Shown here piece by piece: positions 33,581 to 42,479 of a stretch of DNA of 64,000 bases. This DNA comes from Anaerolineales bacterium (GTDB taxonomy: Bacteria; Chloroflexota; Anaerolineae; Anaerolineales; Villigracilaceae), in NCBI GenBank assembly GCA_030583905.1, contig CP129481.1:3750136-3814135 (forward strand). Reading direction: 5' to 3'. The notes beneath the pieces are model-generated. The model did not search any database. It worked only from the letters and a program-made list of their open reading frames with translations, and was not told the origin of the DNA. Both the position numbers and the translations under genes were made by a program. How positions within the stretch are numbered: the stretch's first letter is position 1; every line of letters begins with the position of its first letter.

Positions 33581-34444
33581 ATGCCAAATCATGCCATTAC
33601 CGCTGAAAATCTGACCTATCGCTATGGGGATCTATTGGCAGTTGACCACATCAATTTCAACGTAGCGGAAGGTGAAATTTTGGGATTTCTCGGTCCCAAC
33701 GGCGCCGGAAAGACCACCACGGTCAAAATGCTGACCGGGCAGATGCGTCCCAAAGAGGGCAAAGCCAGCCTGTTGGGCATGGACATCACCCAAAAGACGG
33801 AAAAGGTGCAGGAACAGATCGGGGTTTGTTTCGAGATCGCCAACTTATACGAGCAGATGACCGGCATCGAAAACCTGAACCTGTTCGCGCAATTGTTCGG
33901 CGTCAGGAACTTCGATGCGCGCACGCTGCTTGACCGGGTTGGGTTGGGAGAACGCGGCAAAGACCGCGTCGAAGGTTATTCCAAGGGCATGAAACAGCGC
34001 TTGATGGTGGCGCGGGCTCTGGTCAACTCGCCGCGCATCCTTTTCCTCGACGAGCCCACCGAAGGTCTGGATCCGGTCTCCGCGGAATCCATCCGCAATT
34101 TGATCGTGGACGAGGCGAAGAAAGGCGCGACCATCTTCCTGACCACGCACGACATGCTCGAAGCCGACAGGTTGTGCGACCGCGTCGCCTTCATTGAGAA
34201 GGGAAGGATTGCCGCGCTCGATACGCCGCACAATCTCAAACAGCAATACGGTAAGCGCATGGTCAAGGCGCAAGTGAGCGGCAGGGACGGGAAACTCGAA
34301 AGCCGCGAGATCGTCCTTGACACGGACGCCACAGCCGCCGACCTGCAGCGCCTCTTCAATGACGAGAAAGTGGTCACCATCCACAGCGAGGAAGCCAGCC
34401 TCGAGGATATCTTCATCAAGATCACCGGGCGCGGACTGGCATAA
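33581..34444 (+). CDS. ABC transporter ATPase (ABC-2 exporter type)
   Basis: A 287-residue ATPase with Walker A GPNGAGKTT, Q-loop VCFEIANLYEQMTG (the canonical Gln is not obvious), signature YSKGMKQRL, Walker B ILFLDEPTEGLDP and the H-loop in LTTHDMLEADR. It has the C-terminal extension of drug/Na+-type ABC-2 exporters. It starts after AAGGAGA, and the first of two permease genes follows after 1 nt. Confidence 0.92.
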   Translation: MPNHAITAENLTYRYGDLLAVDHINFNVAEGEILGFLGPNGAGKTTTVKMLTGQMRPKEGKASLLGMDITQKTEKVQEQIGVCFEIANLYEQMTGIENLNLFAQLFGVRNFDARTLLDRVGLGERGKDRVEGYSKGMKQRLMVARALVNSPRILFLDEPTEGLDPVSAESIRNLIVDEAKKGATIFLTTHDMLEADRLCDRVAFIEKGRIAALDTPHNLKQQYGKRMVKAQVSGRDGKLESREIVLDTDATAADLQRLFNDEKVVTIHSEEASLEDIFIKITGRGLA

Positions 34445-34445
34445 C

Positions 34446-35504
34446 ATGAACTGGCAAACCATCCCTCCGTTGATAAAAAAAGACCTGATGCTTTTCTTCC
34501 GGAACAGGTTCTATACGTTCATCACCATCGTTGCGCTTGTCGCATATATCGGCGTGTACTACGCCATGCCTGATAGTGTGGACGAGATCATCGAAGTCGG
34601 GCTGTATGCTCCGTCCACGTCTGCCGAGGCGACGAGAATGCTGGACGAAGACGGGATCAGTTTCGAGGTCTTCGAGAGCGAGGCGGCGCTGCGTCAAGCC
34701 ATTTTGGAGAAAGAGATCGGGAGCGGAATCGCCTTTCCTGAAAACTTCATCCAGGATGTGATGGCGGGCGTAAAACCGACGGTCAATATCTATGTGCCGT
34801 CCGATGTAGACCAGGACACGCGCGATGCCATGCAAGTGATCGTCGAAGCCATGTCATTGACGTTGACCGGACGGTCGTTGAACATCGAAGCGAACGAGGT
34901 CACGCTTGGGCGCGATATGGCTGGCGAGCAGATCCCGCCGCGCGACCGTATGCTGCCGCTGTTCGTCATCGTCGTTCTGATGTTCGAGACGCTTGGACTG
35001 GCGAGCCTGCTCGCGGAGGAGATACAGGCTGGCACGATCCGCGCCCTGCTGGTTTCCCCGATGAGCACGCGCGAATTTTTCTTTGCCAAGGGTGTGATCA
35101 GCGTTTCGATGGTGCTGTTCCAATCGGTGGTGTTAATGACCGCCGTTGGCGCAATGCGCTATGAGCCCTTGATCATCCTGACAATTCTCTTTCTTGGGTC
35201 ACTGTTGGTGACAGGCGTCGGCTTCCTGATGGGCGCGGCGGGCAGGGACATGCTTTCGGTAATGGCATGGGGCATCCTTGCGATGATCCTGTTGGGCGTG
35301 CCATCCTTTGGCGTGTTGTTCCCCGGCACGATGACCGCATGGGCAAAATTCATCCCCTCCTATTATCTGGCGGACAGCGTGCATCAGGTTGTCAATTTCG
35401 GCGCGGGCTGGTCGGACATCTCCGGCAACCTGCCGCCCCTGCTGGCATGGATCGCCGCGCTCCTGTTCATTGGCGCTTCGGTTTTGAAAAGGAAGTTCGC
35501 ATGA
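34446..35504 (+). CDS. ABC-2 type permease
   Basis: A 352-residue permease. One N-terminal helix, a large outer domain (about 40-165) and five or six C-terminal helices, as in ABC2_membrane_3 exporters; the segment LFVIVVLMFETLGLASLLAEEIQAGTIR-type (ends EEIQAGTIRALLVSP) is the coupling region. Start is ATG 34446, 1 nt after the ATPase stop; the longer frame overlaps the ATPase and is not supported. Its end overlaps the next permease by 4 nt. Confidence 0.9.
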   Translation: MNWQTIPPLIKKDLMLFFRNRFYTFITIVALVAYIGVYYAMPDSVDEIIEVGLYAPSTSAEATRMLDEDGISFEVFESEAALRQAILEKEIGSGIAFPENFIQDVMAGVKPTVNIYVPSDVDQDTRDAMQVIVEAMSLTLTGRSLNIEANEVTLGRDMAGEQIPPRDRMLPLFVIVVLMFETLGLASLLAEEIQAGTIRALLVSPMSTREFFFAKGVISVSMVLFQSVVLMTAVGAMRYEPLIILTILFLGSLLVTGVGFLMGAAGRDMLSVMAWGILAMILLGVPSFGVLFPGTMTAWAKFIPSYYLADSVHQVVNFGAGWSDISGNLPPLLAWIAALLFIGASVLKRKFA

Positions 35505-36562
35505 ACGTCAACCGCATTTTTACGCTCGTTAAAAAGGAATTCATCTTCGGCTCGAAGAATTTCATCTTTGTGATGGCGATCGTCATGCCGATGCTGATCT
35601 CACTCGTCATTTCGCTGTTGTTGGGGACCCTGTTCTCGGGCAAACCGCGTCTCGGAATTTTTGACCGCGGAACCTCGCAGTTGACCGTCAATATGGAAAA
35701 CCAGGATTATCTCGCGGTCGAGACCTACATGTCTGCAGAGCAGTTGCAACAGGATGTGGAACGCGGCGCGCTTGACATGGGCTTGATCCTGCCCTCCGAT
35801 TTTGACAGCCAACTCCAAGCGGAGGACGCCACCAGCATGGACCTGTTCATCTGGGGTGAAAGCCTGCTCAAGCACCGGACGATCCTCGCGGTATCGCTGG
35901 TGCGCCAGATCATTGATGTGGCGGGACGTGAAATCCCGGTCAACACAGAATTGGTCTTGCTCGGCGAGGAAACCAACATCCCGTGGGATGTGCGTCTCTT
36001 CCCGTTCGTGGTGGTCATCACCATTGTGCTGGGCGGGACGATGGTGCCTGCAACTTCGATGGTCGAGGAGAAGGTCAAGCGCACCTACCGCGCCCTGCTG
36101 ACCACTCCCGCCTCGCTTGTGGACATTCTGACCGCCAAAGGCTTGACCGGCGTGATCCTGGCACTTTTCATGGGAATGGTCATCCTGTTCATCAACCGGG
36201 CGTTCGGCACGCAGCCCGTCGCGCTGGTCACGGTGCTGGTCATCAGCGGAATATTCGCTGCCGCTTTGGGAATCATTTTAGGCGTGACGGTCAAGGACAT
36301 CAGCACGCTGTTCACGGTCATCAAGAGTTTGGGAATCGTCCTATACGCGCCGGGAATCATTCTCATGTTCCCCGAATTCCCTCAGTGGATAGCGAAGATC
36401 TTCCCAACTTACTATTTCCTCAATCCCATCATCGAAATGACGGTCAACAATACTCCCTTTGCAGATGTCGCCGTGGATGTGTATATCCTGATCGGATTGA
36501 CCGTCCTTTTGATCGGTGTGGCAGGCTTCCTCGCCCGCCGTCAACTGGACGCGGATGCCTGA
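35501..36562 (+). CDS. ABC-2 type permease, second subunit
   Basis: A 353-residue permease of the same layout as its neighbour: N-terminal helix, outer domain (about 45-180), then about six helices; VEEKVKRTYRALLTTPAS is the coupling segment. The two permeases with one ATPase form a heterodimeric exporter, substrate unknown. Start ATG 35501 overlaps the previous stop (ATGA). Confidence 0.9.
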   Translation: MNVNRIFTLVKKEFIFGSKNFIFVMAIVMPMLISLVISLLLGTLFSGKPRLGIFDRGTSQLTVNMENQDYLAVETYMSAEQLQQDVERGALDMGLILPSDFDSQLQAEDATSMDLFIWGESLLKHRTILAVSLVRQIIDVAGREIPVNTELVLLGEETNIPWDVRLFPFVVVITIVLGGTMVPATSMVEEKVKRTYRALLTTPASLVDILTAKGLTGVILALFMGMVILFINRAFGTQPVALVTVLVISGIFAAALGIILGVTVKDISTLFTVIKSLGIVLYAPGIILMFPEFPQWIAKIFPTYYFLNPIIEMTVNNTPFADVAVDVYILIGLTVLLIGVAGFLARRQLDADA

Positions 36563-36601
36563 GGCGACACGAGCGCAACAACCCGGCACGCTTCATCCGT
36601 T

Positions 36602-36638
36602 TATAATGAGAGCCATGAAAAACAGATCATGGCTCTTT
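36602..36638 (+). promoter_or_regulatory. -10 box and hairpin overlapping the start of the YibE/F gene
   Basis: TATAAT (36602-36607), GAGAGCC, ATG 36615. The stem AGAGCCATGA (36609-36618) / TCATGGCTCT (36627-36636) encloses the start codon, so the first eight codons form a hairpin identical in 30 nt to the terminator at 33399. In the single-stranded leaderless mRNA this fold would bury the start codon; it may also end the exporter transcript. Confidence 0.65.
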
Positions 36639-37793
36639 CCGTTTCTACTATTAATCGGGGTTTTGAGTTACACCCTGCTCACACAGGTACAACTCCCCGG
36701 TGACGGGTTCGCCACGTTCGGCGCGGATACTGTCCGCGCGGAGGTGCAGCAGATCATCGAAGAAGGTCAGATCGACGTGGGCGGGAATTTCCAAACATAT
36801 CAGATCGCACGGGTGATGATCCTCGAAGGACCGTACGAGGGCATCCCAATGGAAATTGACTACGGCAGGCGGCAGATCCGCCCGGACGATTATCTGCTCG
36901 CGCCCGGAGATACGATCCTCGTTTCCATCAGCAAAACGCCCGATAACGTGATCAACGCTTATTTCGCGGATTATGTCCGCACCACGCCGATCCTGTGGCT
37001 GGCGCTCATCTTTGCAGTCGCCATCGTGATCATCAGCCAGTGGAAGGGCATCCGCGCGCTGATCAGCATGGCGTTCAGCCTCTACATTATTATCGGCTAC
37101 ATCATCCCGCAAATTCTCACGGGCAATGACCCATTGCGCGTCAGCATCATCGGCTCGATCCTTCTGCTTGGCGTCACACTTTACCTCACCTACGGCTGGA
37201 CGTTGAAGACACATGCGGCGGTGCTCAGCATGGTGCTGGTCCTGCTGCTCACCGGCACGCTTTCCGGTCTGTTCGTATTTTTTGCCAAATTGAACGGTTC
37301 GGGCGACGAGAACGTGATGTTCCTGATGCAATTGATGGAAAGCCCGATCAACCTGCGCGGACTCCTGCTCGGCGGCATGATCATCGGTGCGTTAGGCGTG
37401 CTGGATGATCTCGTCACGACTCAAGCCTCGGCTGTGTTCGAATTACACCACGCGAACCCGAACCTCGGCTTTCGCGGACTCTACAATGCCGCCATGCGCA
37501 TCGGTCAGGACCATGTGGCGGCTACGGTCAACACCCTGGTTTTAGCCTACGCTGGAGCCTCGCTCCCCATGCTGTTGATGTTCTCGCTCGGGCGCGGGGA
37601 TTATGGTTATTTGATCAATTTTTCCTTCATCGCTGAAGAGGTCGTGCGGACATTGGTCGGGTCGCTGGGGTTGATCGCCGCCGTGCCGATCACGACCACG
37701 CTCGCCATTTTCCTAGCTCAAAGGGCTGAGTCGCTTGAGAAGTGGGAGCAGGTTCTCGGTCCGGTGGGAAGCGGTGAAGGGCATCATCATTAG
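36615..37793 (+). CDS. YibE/F family membrane protein
   Basis: A 392-residue protein: one N-terminal helix (about 7-22), an outer beta-rich domain (about 25-120), then seven or so membrane helices with family patterns WKGIRALISMAFSLYIIIGY, GALGVLDDLVTTQASAVFEL and MRIGQDHVAATVNTLVLAYAGASLP. Function of the family is unknown. Start at 36615 is chosen because the sequence before it (from 36516) is not a signal and a TATAAT stands 7 nt upstream. Confidence 0.87.
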   Translation: MKNRSWLFPFLLLIGVLSYTLLTQVQLPGDGFATFGADTVRAEVQQIIEEGQIDVGGNFQTYQIARVMILEGPYEGIPMEIDYGRRQIRPDDYLLAPGDTILVSISKTPDNVINAYFADYVRTTPILWLALIFAVAIVIISQWKGIRALISMAFSLYIIIGYIIPQILTGNDPLRVSIIGSILLLGVTLYLTYGWTLKTHAAVLSMVLVLLLTGTLSGLFVFFAKLNGSGDENVMFLMQLMESPINLRGLLLGGMIIGALGVLDDLVTTQASAVFELHHANPNLGFRGLYNAAMRIGQDHVAATVNTLVLAYAGASLPMLLMFSLGRGDYGYLINFSFIAEEVVRTLVGSLGLIAAVPITTTLAIFLAQRAESLEKWEQVLGPVGSGEGHHH

Positions 37794-37870
37794 ATTTGGA
37801 GTCAGAGTATGTTCAGTTCATTCGCCAGCAAGCTGGCTGAGTCCAAATCCAGTTGTTTAGTCAAATTTGT

Positions 37871-37897
37871 TGCAACTTTTTCCCATCTGCCAGCGTA
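37871..37897 (+). promoter_or_regulatory. ECF-type promoter of the sigma/anti-sigma/bactofilin operon
   Basis: TGCAAC (37871-37876), 17-bp spacer, CGTA (37894-37897). AAC at -35 and CGT at -10 is the common ECF pattern, so the sigma factor probably drives its own operon. Confidence 0.6.
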
Positions 37898-37927
37898 AGG
37901 TAAGGTAGAAATACACTTAGGAGCAAC

Positions 37928-38536
37928 GTGAACGAAGAACAAACCTGGGTTGCCCAGGCGCAGCAAGGCGATGACGAAGCGTTTACCAGGCTCGTCGAAA
38001 CCTATCAGACCCCCGTTTTCAACCTGTGTTATCGCATGTTGGGCGAGCCTGAGTCGGCGGAGGACGCCGCACAGGAAACGTTTTTGCGCGCATATCAGCA
38101 CCTGCATCGCTACGACCAGAAACGTCCGTTTGCCACGTGGCTTCTTTCGATCGCCGCGCATTACTGCATTGACCGCCTGCGCCGCCGCAAGTTCGCAATC
38201 TTTTCGATGGATGCGGAGGATGAAGAAGGCAACACATTTGAATACCCGGATGTGGATGCGCCCAACCCCGAAGCGGAATCCATCAAAGGACAAACGCAGG
38301 AGCGGGTGCACGAGTTGTTAAAAGACCTCGACCATACCGACCGCGCCGCGATCATCATGAGATATTGGTACGACTATTCAGAAAAGGAAATCGCCGAATC
38401 CCTGCGGCTGACGGTCAGTGCGGTAAAAAGCCGCCTGCACCGCGCCCGCAAGGAACTGGCAGGCTTATGGCAGGATCAGGAAGACGACCTGCTCGCCGAA
38501 ATGGAAAGGAGACATCATGAATCACCAGCCTTTTGA
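37928..38536 (+). CDS. ECF RNA polymerase sigma factor
   Basis: A 202-residue sigma-70-family factor with region 2 (FNLCYRMLGEPESAEDAAQETFLRAY, RPFATWLLSIAAHYCIDRLRRRK) and region 4 (DRAAIIMRYWYDYSEKEIAESLRLTVSAVKSRLHRARKEL). Start is GTG 37928, with TTAGGAG 6 nt before it. It overlaps the anti-sigma gene by 20 nt. An ECF-type promoter upstream suggests autoregulation. Confidence 0.93.
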   Translation: MNEEQTWVAQAQQGDDEAFTRLVETYQTPVFNLCYRMLGEPESAEDAAQETFLRAYQHLHRYDQKRPFATWLLSIAAHYCIDRLRRRKFAIFSMDAEDEEGNTFEYPDVDAPNPEAESIKGQTQERVHELLKDLDHTDRAAIIMRYWYDYSEKEIAESLRLTVSAVKSRLHRARKELAGLWQDQEDDLLAEMERRHHESPAF

Positions 38537-39047
38537 AACCTGGCTGTTGGACGATAAACACTTGAGCAAAACGGAGAAGCGTGACTTGGACGCGCATCTG
38601 CGGGACTGCCGCGTCTGTTCGGCTCTGGCTGAGACCGGGCTTGCCCTGCGTTCTGCGAAAGTGATCGCCCCTGCGGCCGGGTTCACAACCCGCTTCCAGC
38701 AGCGGCTTGCCGCGCAGAAAGTAACGGAACGCCGCCGAAGGCTGTGGGGCTTGTTCATCCTGATCCTGAGCGGGGTGGGACTGCTCGGGTGGGCTGTCGC
38801 TCCGTACGCGTATGCCTTCGTCTCCGCGCCGGTGGAATGGCTCACGGCGGCTATCGGCTATTTTCTATTCGTGTTTACGTCGGCGCAGGCGTTCAGTGAG
38901 ATCCTGCGGGTGATGGCTCGCATTCTTCCCGGCTTCGTCCCGCCCTATGTGTGGATGGTGTTCCTTTCCGCGCTGGCAGGCATGGGGCTGGTCTGGATCG
39001 TATCAATTTGGCGGTTTTCAAGGAAACCGCAAGGAGTAACAGTATGA
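38517..39047 (+). CDS. Zinc-binding membrane anti-sigma factor
   Basis: A 176-residue protein with the ZAS motif His 27, Cys 31, Cys 34 (HLRDCRVC), as in zf-HC2 anti-sigma factors, then three hydrophobic segments (about 77-97, 106-124, 142-164). It would hold the preceding sigma factor at the membrane and release it upon a redox or envelope signal. Its end overlaps the next gene by 4 nt. Confidence 0.85.
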   Translation: MNHQPFETWLLDDKHLSKTEKRDLDAHLRDCRVCSALAETGLALRSAKVIAPAAGFTTRFQQRLAAQKVTERRRRLWGLFILILSGVGLLGWAVAPYAYAFVSAPVEWLTAAIGYFLFVFTSAQAFSEILRVMARILPGFVPPYVWMVFLSALAGMGLVWIVSIWRFSRKPQGVTV

Positions 39048-40096
39048 AAATAAAAGCAAATCTGGTTCGCATCTCGCTGCTGCTGGCATTGTTGTTGCTG
39101 CCAACCAGTAATGTGCTGGCGCAAAGTTCGAGCGGGGATGTCCTGCTGTTCGGACAGAACTATACTCTGCAGAGCGGCGATACGCTCAACGGCAGTCTGG
39201 CAGTCATTGGCGGGAATGCCAATATCGAAGAAGACGCCAAGGTCAACGGTGATGTGGCGCTGATCGGCGGAAACCTCAGCATCATCGGTGATGTGGATGG
39301 CGATGTGGCGCTGGTCGGCGGGAACATGACCATCAGCGGAACCGTGGACGGCGACATTGTCATCGTCGGCGGGCAGGTGTTATTGACCGAAACCGCCGTC
39401 GTGGATGGAAATATCGCCACCATCGGCGGAAGCGTGCAGCGCGAACCCGGCGCGGAAGTCTCCGGCAATGTCACGCACAATGCGCCCCCCACCATCGACG
39501 TACCGAGTGTGCCGACCGTCCCGAATGTGCCCAATGTTGGCACGCCGGAAGTCAGGGTCAATGTCAACCCGCTCTGGGAGATCGCCAGCGTCATCGGACG
39601 CGCCTTGGCGGTCGGGTTCATCGGCATGCTGCTGACGCTCTTCCTCCAGCCGCAACTGGACCGCGTCAACTCGGCAATCGTTCGTCAGCCGCTGATCGCA
39701 GGCGGATATGGCTTGCTGGCGATCATTGTTGCGGTGATCGTAATCGCTATTTTGGCAGTCACCATCATCCTCATTCCCATTGCACTGCTTGCGGCATTGG
39801 TGGTCCCGCTTGCGTGGCTGCTCGGCATGGTGGCGCTCGGTCAGGAAGTGGGCGACCGCTTCACGAAAGCCATCAACCAAGTCTGGGCGCCGGTCCTTTC
39901 GACGGGATTCGGCACGTTCATGCTGGTGCTCTTGGTCGGGCTGGTCGGGTTGATCCCCTGCGTGGGCTGGCTGGCATCCTTCCTTGCCACGCTGACTGCC
40001 ATTGGTGGCGTAGCCATGACGTGGTTCGGCACGCGCAACGCCCCCGGCGGGATGTTGCCGCCCGTTCAAATCGAAGAGATCCCGCCAACCTCGTAA
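39044..40096 (+). CDS. Secreted bactofilin-like repeat protein with membrane C-terminus
   Basis: A 350-residue protein. Signal peptide (ALLLLPTSNVLA-Q), then about eight short beta-repeats of the polymer-forming/bactofilin type (GSLAVIGGNANIEEDAKVNG, GDVALIGGNLSI, GDVALVGGNMTI, GDIVIVGGQVLL), a Val/Pro linker, and four or five membrane helices from about 185. The repeats face outside. Start ATG 39044 overlaps the anti-sigma stop. It is the likely target of the ECF system, perhaps a surface scaffold. Confidence 0.8.
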   Translation: MKIKANLVRISLLLALLLLPTSNVLAQSSSGDVLLFGQNYTLQSGDTLNGSLAVIGGNANIEEDAKVNGDVALIGGNLSIIGDVDGDVALVGGNMTISGTVDGDIVIVGGQVLLTETAVVDGNIATIGGSVQREPGAEVSGNVTHNAPPTIDVPSVPTVPNVPNVGTPEVRVNVNPLWEIASVIGRALAVGFIGMLLTLFLQPQLDRVNSAIVRQPLIAGGYGLLAIIVAVIVIAILAVTIILIPIALLAALVVPLAWLLGMVALGQEVGDRFTKAINQVWAPVLSTGFGTFMLVLLVGLVGLIPCVGWLASFLATLTAIGGVAMTWFGTRNAPGGMLPPVQIEEIPPTS

Positions 40097-40108
40097 TGTC
40101 CCTCGTGA

Positions 40109-40150
40109 TATAATCCACACCGCCCCGGAGAAACTCCGGGGCGGTTTCAT
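40109..40150 (+). terminator. Strong hairpin with overlapping -10 box
   Basis: TATAAT (40109-40114), then stem ACCGCCCCGGAG (40119-40130), loop AAA, CTCCGGGGCGGT (40134-40145), TTCATTTTTT. It would end the bactofilin transcript; the -10 box means the next gene's mRNA may begin within it. Confidence 0.8.
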
Positions 40151-40167
40151 TTTTTAGGAGAAAGTCC

Positions 40168-41277
40168 ATGTTCAAGCACGAAATCCCAAATACCCCTACT
40201 CACAATTCCCCCCCGCCACTCATTGAGATCTCCGGCACACACCGCGAGATGGGACGCCAGATGGGCGAAGCCGCCCGTGTACAAGTTCAACACAGCGTCG
40301 AGAATGCACGCGTGCTGATTGACGCCGCCTACGATAGCCTCGAACTCACCTGGGACGGCGCAAAAATTCAGGGAAGCAAATACCTGCCATTCGCCGAGGA
40401 GCGTTATCCGCAATACGTGGATGAATTGCGCGGCATTGCCGAGGGCGCAAATGTCCCCTTCGACGACATCGTCGTGCTCAACGCAATGGAAGCCGTCACC
40501 ATGGACGCGCTTCACCTGACGCGCTGCACCAGCATGGCGGTCAATGACGAGCGCACAGCAGACGGTCACGTACTCGCTGCGCACAACGAAGACTGGGTCC
40601 CGGAAGACGAAGGCGACGTTCTCATCATTTCCGCCAAACCTGAGAAAGAACCGCCTTTCCTTGCCATGACCTACGGTGGACTCCTGCCCAACGTCGGATT
40701 CAACGCCTATGGCATCGCCCAACTCATCGACTCGGTCTACCCTTCCGACTCGCGCATCGGAATCCCCCGACTCGTGGTTGCCCGTGCCGTGCTTGCCTCA
40801 CGCCGAATCTCCGGCGCCATCGGGCGGACGCTCATCCCCCACCGCGCGGCGGGCTACAACCATCTGCTCATCCACGAAAGCGGCGAGTTGTACTCCGTGG
40901 AAGTGTCAGCGCGCAGGTTCGAGATCCTATATGGACATGATGGATATATGGTGCACACCAATCACTACATCGACCCGCACATGAGACAGATCGAGAAAGA
41001 ACCGGAGGAACTGCTCTCCTCCCGCGTACGCTACTTCCGCGCCTCGCGGCTCATCCAACAGACCGAAAAACACACCATCAAAAGCCTGCAAGCCATCCAG
41101 AAAGACCATGTCAATATACCTAATTCGATCTGCAATCACAACATCGAAGGCGCGGACCCGCTCGACCGCGAAAAGACCATCAGCGCCATGGTAATGGATC
41201 TGACCTCGCGTGAAATGCACGTCACCTGGGGAAACCCCTGCAAGAATGTGTATCATACCTATCACTTGAACGCTTAA
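40168..41277 (+). CDS. C45 / acyl-CoA:6-APA acyltransferase-like Ntn hydrolase
   Basis: A 369-residue proenzyme of the penicillin acyltransferase type. Self-cleavage should occur before Cys 120 (TRCTSMAVND), giving an N-terminal nucleophile; AAHNEDW and the following LPNVGFNAYGIAQLIDSV match the family. The true substrates of bacterial relatives are acyl-amino acids or similar amides and are mostly unknown. It has TTTAGGAG before ATG. No secretion signal is seen. Confidence 0.85.
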   Translation: MFKHEIPNTPTHNSPPPLIEISGTHREMGRQMGEAARVQVQHSVENARVLIDAAYDSLELTWDGAKIQGSKYLPFAEERYPQYVDELRGIAEGANVPFDDIVVLNAMEAVTMDALHLTRCTSMAVNDERTADGHVLAAHNEDWVPEDEGDVLIISAKPEKEPPFLAMTYGGLLPNVGFNAYGIAQLIDSVYPSDSRIGIPRLVVARAVLASRRISGAIGRTLIPHRAAGYNHLLIHESGELYSVEVSARRFEILYGHDGYMVHTNHYIDPHMRQIEKEPEELLSSRVRYFRASRLIQQTEKHTIKSLQAIQKDHVNIPNSICNHNIEGADPLDREKTISAMVMDLTSREMHVTWGNPCKNVYHTYHLNA

Positions 41278-41284
41278 ACAAAAA

Positions 41285-41311
41285 CCCCGAAGATTTTCAT
41301 AATCTTCGGGG
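41285..41311. terminator. Bidirectional intrinsic terminator
   Basis: CCCCGAAGATT (41285-41295), loop TTCAT, AATCTTCGGGG (41301-41311). On the minus strand TTTTTG follows, so it chiefly ends the MFS transcript; it lies between convergent genes. Confidence 0.93.
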
Positions 41312-41319
41312 CTGACTTT

Positions 41320-42471
41320 TCACGCGTTTTGTTGCGCGGGTTCCTTCAATAACAATGCCAGCGGCGAAGCGACCAGCACCATGCCGGTTGTCAAGGTCAA
41401 CACATAGGGGAAGCCGTGTAATTCCGCCAGATGACCGGTGTACAGCAATCCCAGCGCGCCGGAAGAAAAGATAAAGCCGAGTATCAAGCCGGAAGCCAGC
41501 GCCATCCCGCCGGGAATGATACGTTGGGCAAAAACCACCATAATGCTGTGCACAGAACCCGTCAATGCGCCGGCAAGGGGAATCAAAGCGTAAAGCCAGC
41601 CAGACCAGCCGATCTGGCTGAGGAGATAGATCGGGGTAGCGGCAAAAAAGAGCATGGCGGCGGCTACAAAACGCTTGGGATATCTGTCGCCGAGAAAACC
41701 GCCCATCACATTACCGATCGCCGACCCGCCCATGAACAATCCAGCCATACTGCCGTAGACCGTCGCACTTTGTCCCAGATCCTTGATGTATTTTGGAATG
41801 AGATTGACCATGTTCGCCTGCGCCCAGGATTGTAAAGCAGCCACCAATGCCAGCACGATGATAAAGGCGATACCCGCACTTGCGCGGTTGGAAGTTGATA
41901 CGTTCGCAGGTTTTGGATGCGGGTGGTTGGCGCGTAATTGACGGAGCAAAGCAAAGCCGATAGGCAGGGCAACTACAGGCACAATTAGCATGCCCGTTAT
42001 GTCATAGGAGGCAAGAATCAAGCCAGTAATGATGGGACCGATAAAGTGACCAAGCTGTCCTGCCATGAAGAAGAGGGAGGCGGCGGTAGTTTCACGTCCT
42101 TTCAGAAGGTCGCGTCCGCGCAGGGTGGCTTGGACGGTGCCCACCGGGTGAAATGCGGAAGACCCCAGTGCAGCGATGATCAGGCATCCCAAACCAATAT
42201 TTCCAGGGAACAACAAAGCCGCCGAATAAAAGACCGCCATCCACAGCACTCCGCCGGCAGAAAGCCAGCGCGGACCCATGCGATCTGAAAGCCAGCCGAA
42301 GAATGGCTGCGTTAGCGCAGACGCCCAGATGTAAATGGTCGAAAACAGGGCGATCTCCCATTCGCTTAAGCCGAGATAGGTCAGCAGAACCGGGCGGCTG
42401 GCATTGAAAACGTCCACAATGAAATGACCAACGGCAATGGACGAAAAAATGGTGTCAAAAATGAGAGCCAT
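41320..42471 (-). CDS. MFS transporter (fosmidomycin-resistance-like)
   Basis: A 383-residue carrier with twelve predicted helices. The MFS loop-2 motif is GWLSDRMGPRW and the second-half copy is GGFLGDRYPKR. The N-terminus FSSIAVGHFIVDVFNASRP and the HPVGTVQA segment resemble the Fsr group. Substrate unknown. It begins 8 nt after nadD on the same strand, so it is cotranscribed. Confidence 0.87.
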   Translation of the reverse strand: MALIFDTIFSSIAVGHFIVDVFNASRPVLLTYLGLSEWEIALFSTIYIWASALTQPFFGWLSDRMGPRWLSAGGVLWMAVFYSAALLFPGNIGLGCLIIAALGSSAFHPVGTVQATLRGRDLLKGRETTAASLFFMAGQLGHFIGPIITGLILASYDITGMLIVPVVALPIGFALLRQLRANHPHPKPANVSTSNRASAGIAFIIVLALVAALQSWAQANMVNLIPKYIKDLGQSATVYGSMAGLFMGGSAIGNVMGGFLGDRYPKRFVAAAMLFFAATPIYLLSQIGWSGWLYALIPLAGALTGSVHSIMVVFAQRIIPGGMALASGLILGFIFSSGALGLLYTGHLAELHGFPYVLTLTTGMVLVASPLALLLKEPAQQNA

Positions 42472-42479
42472 GGATTGTT

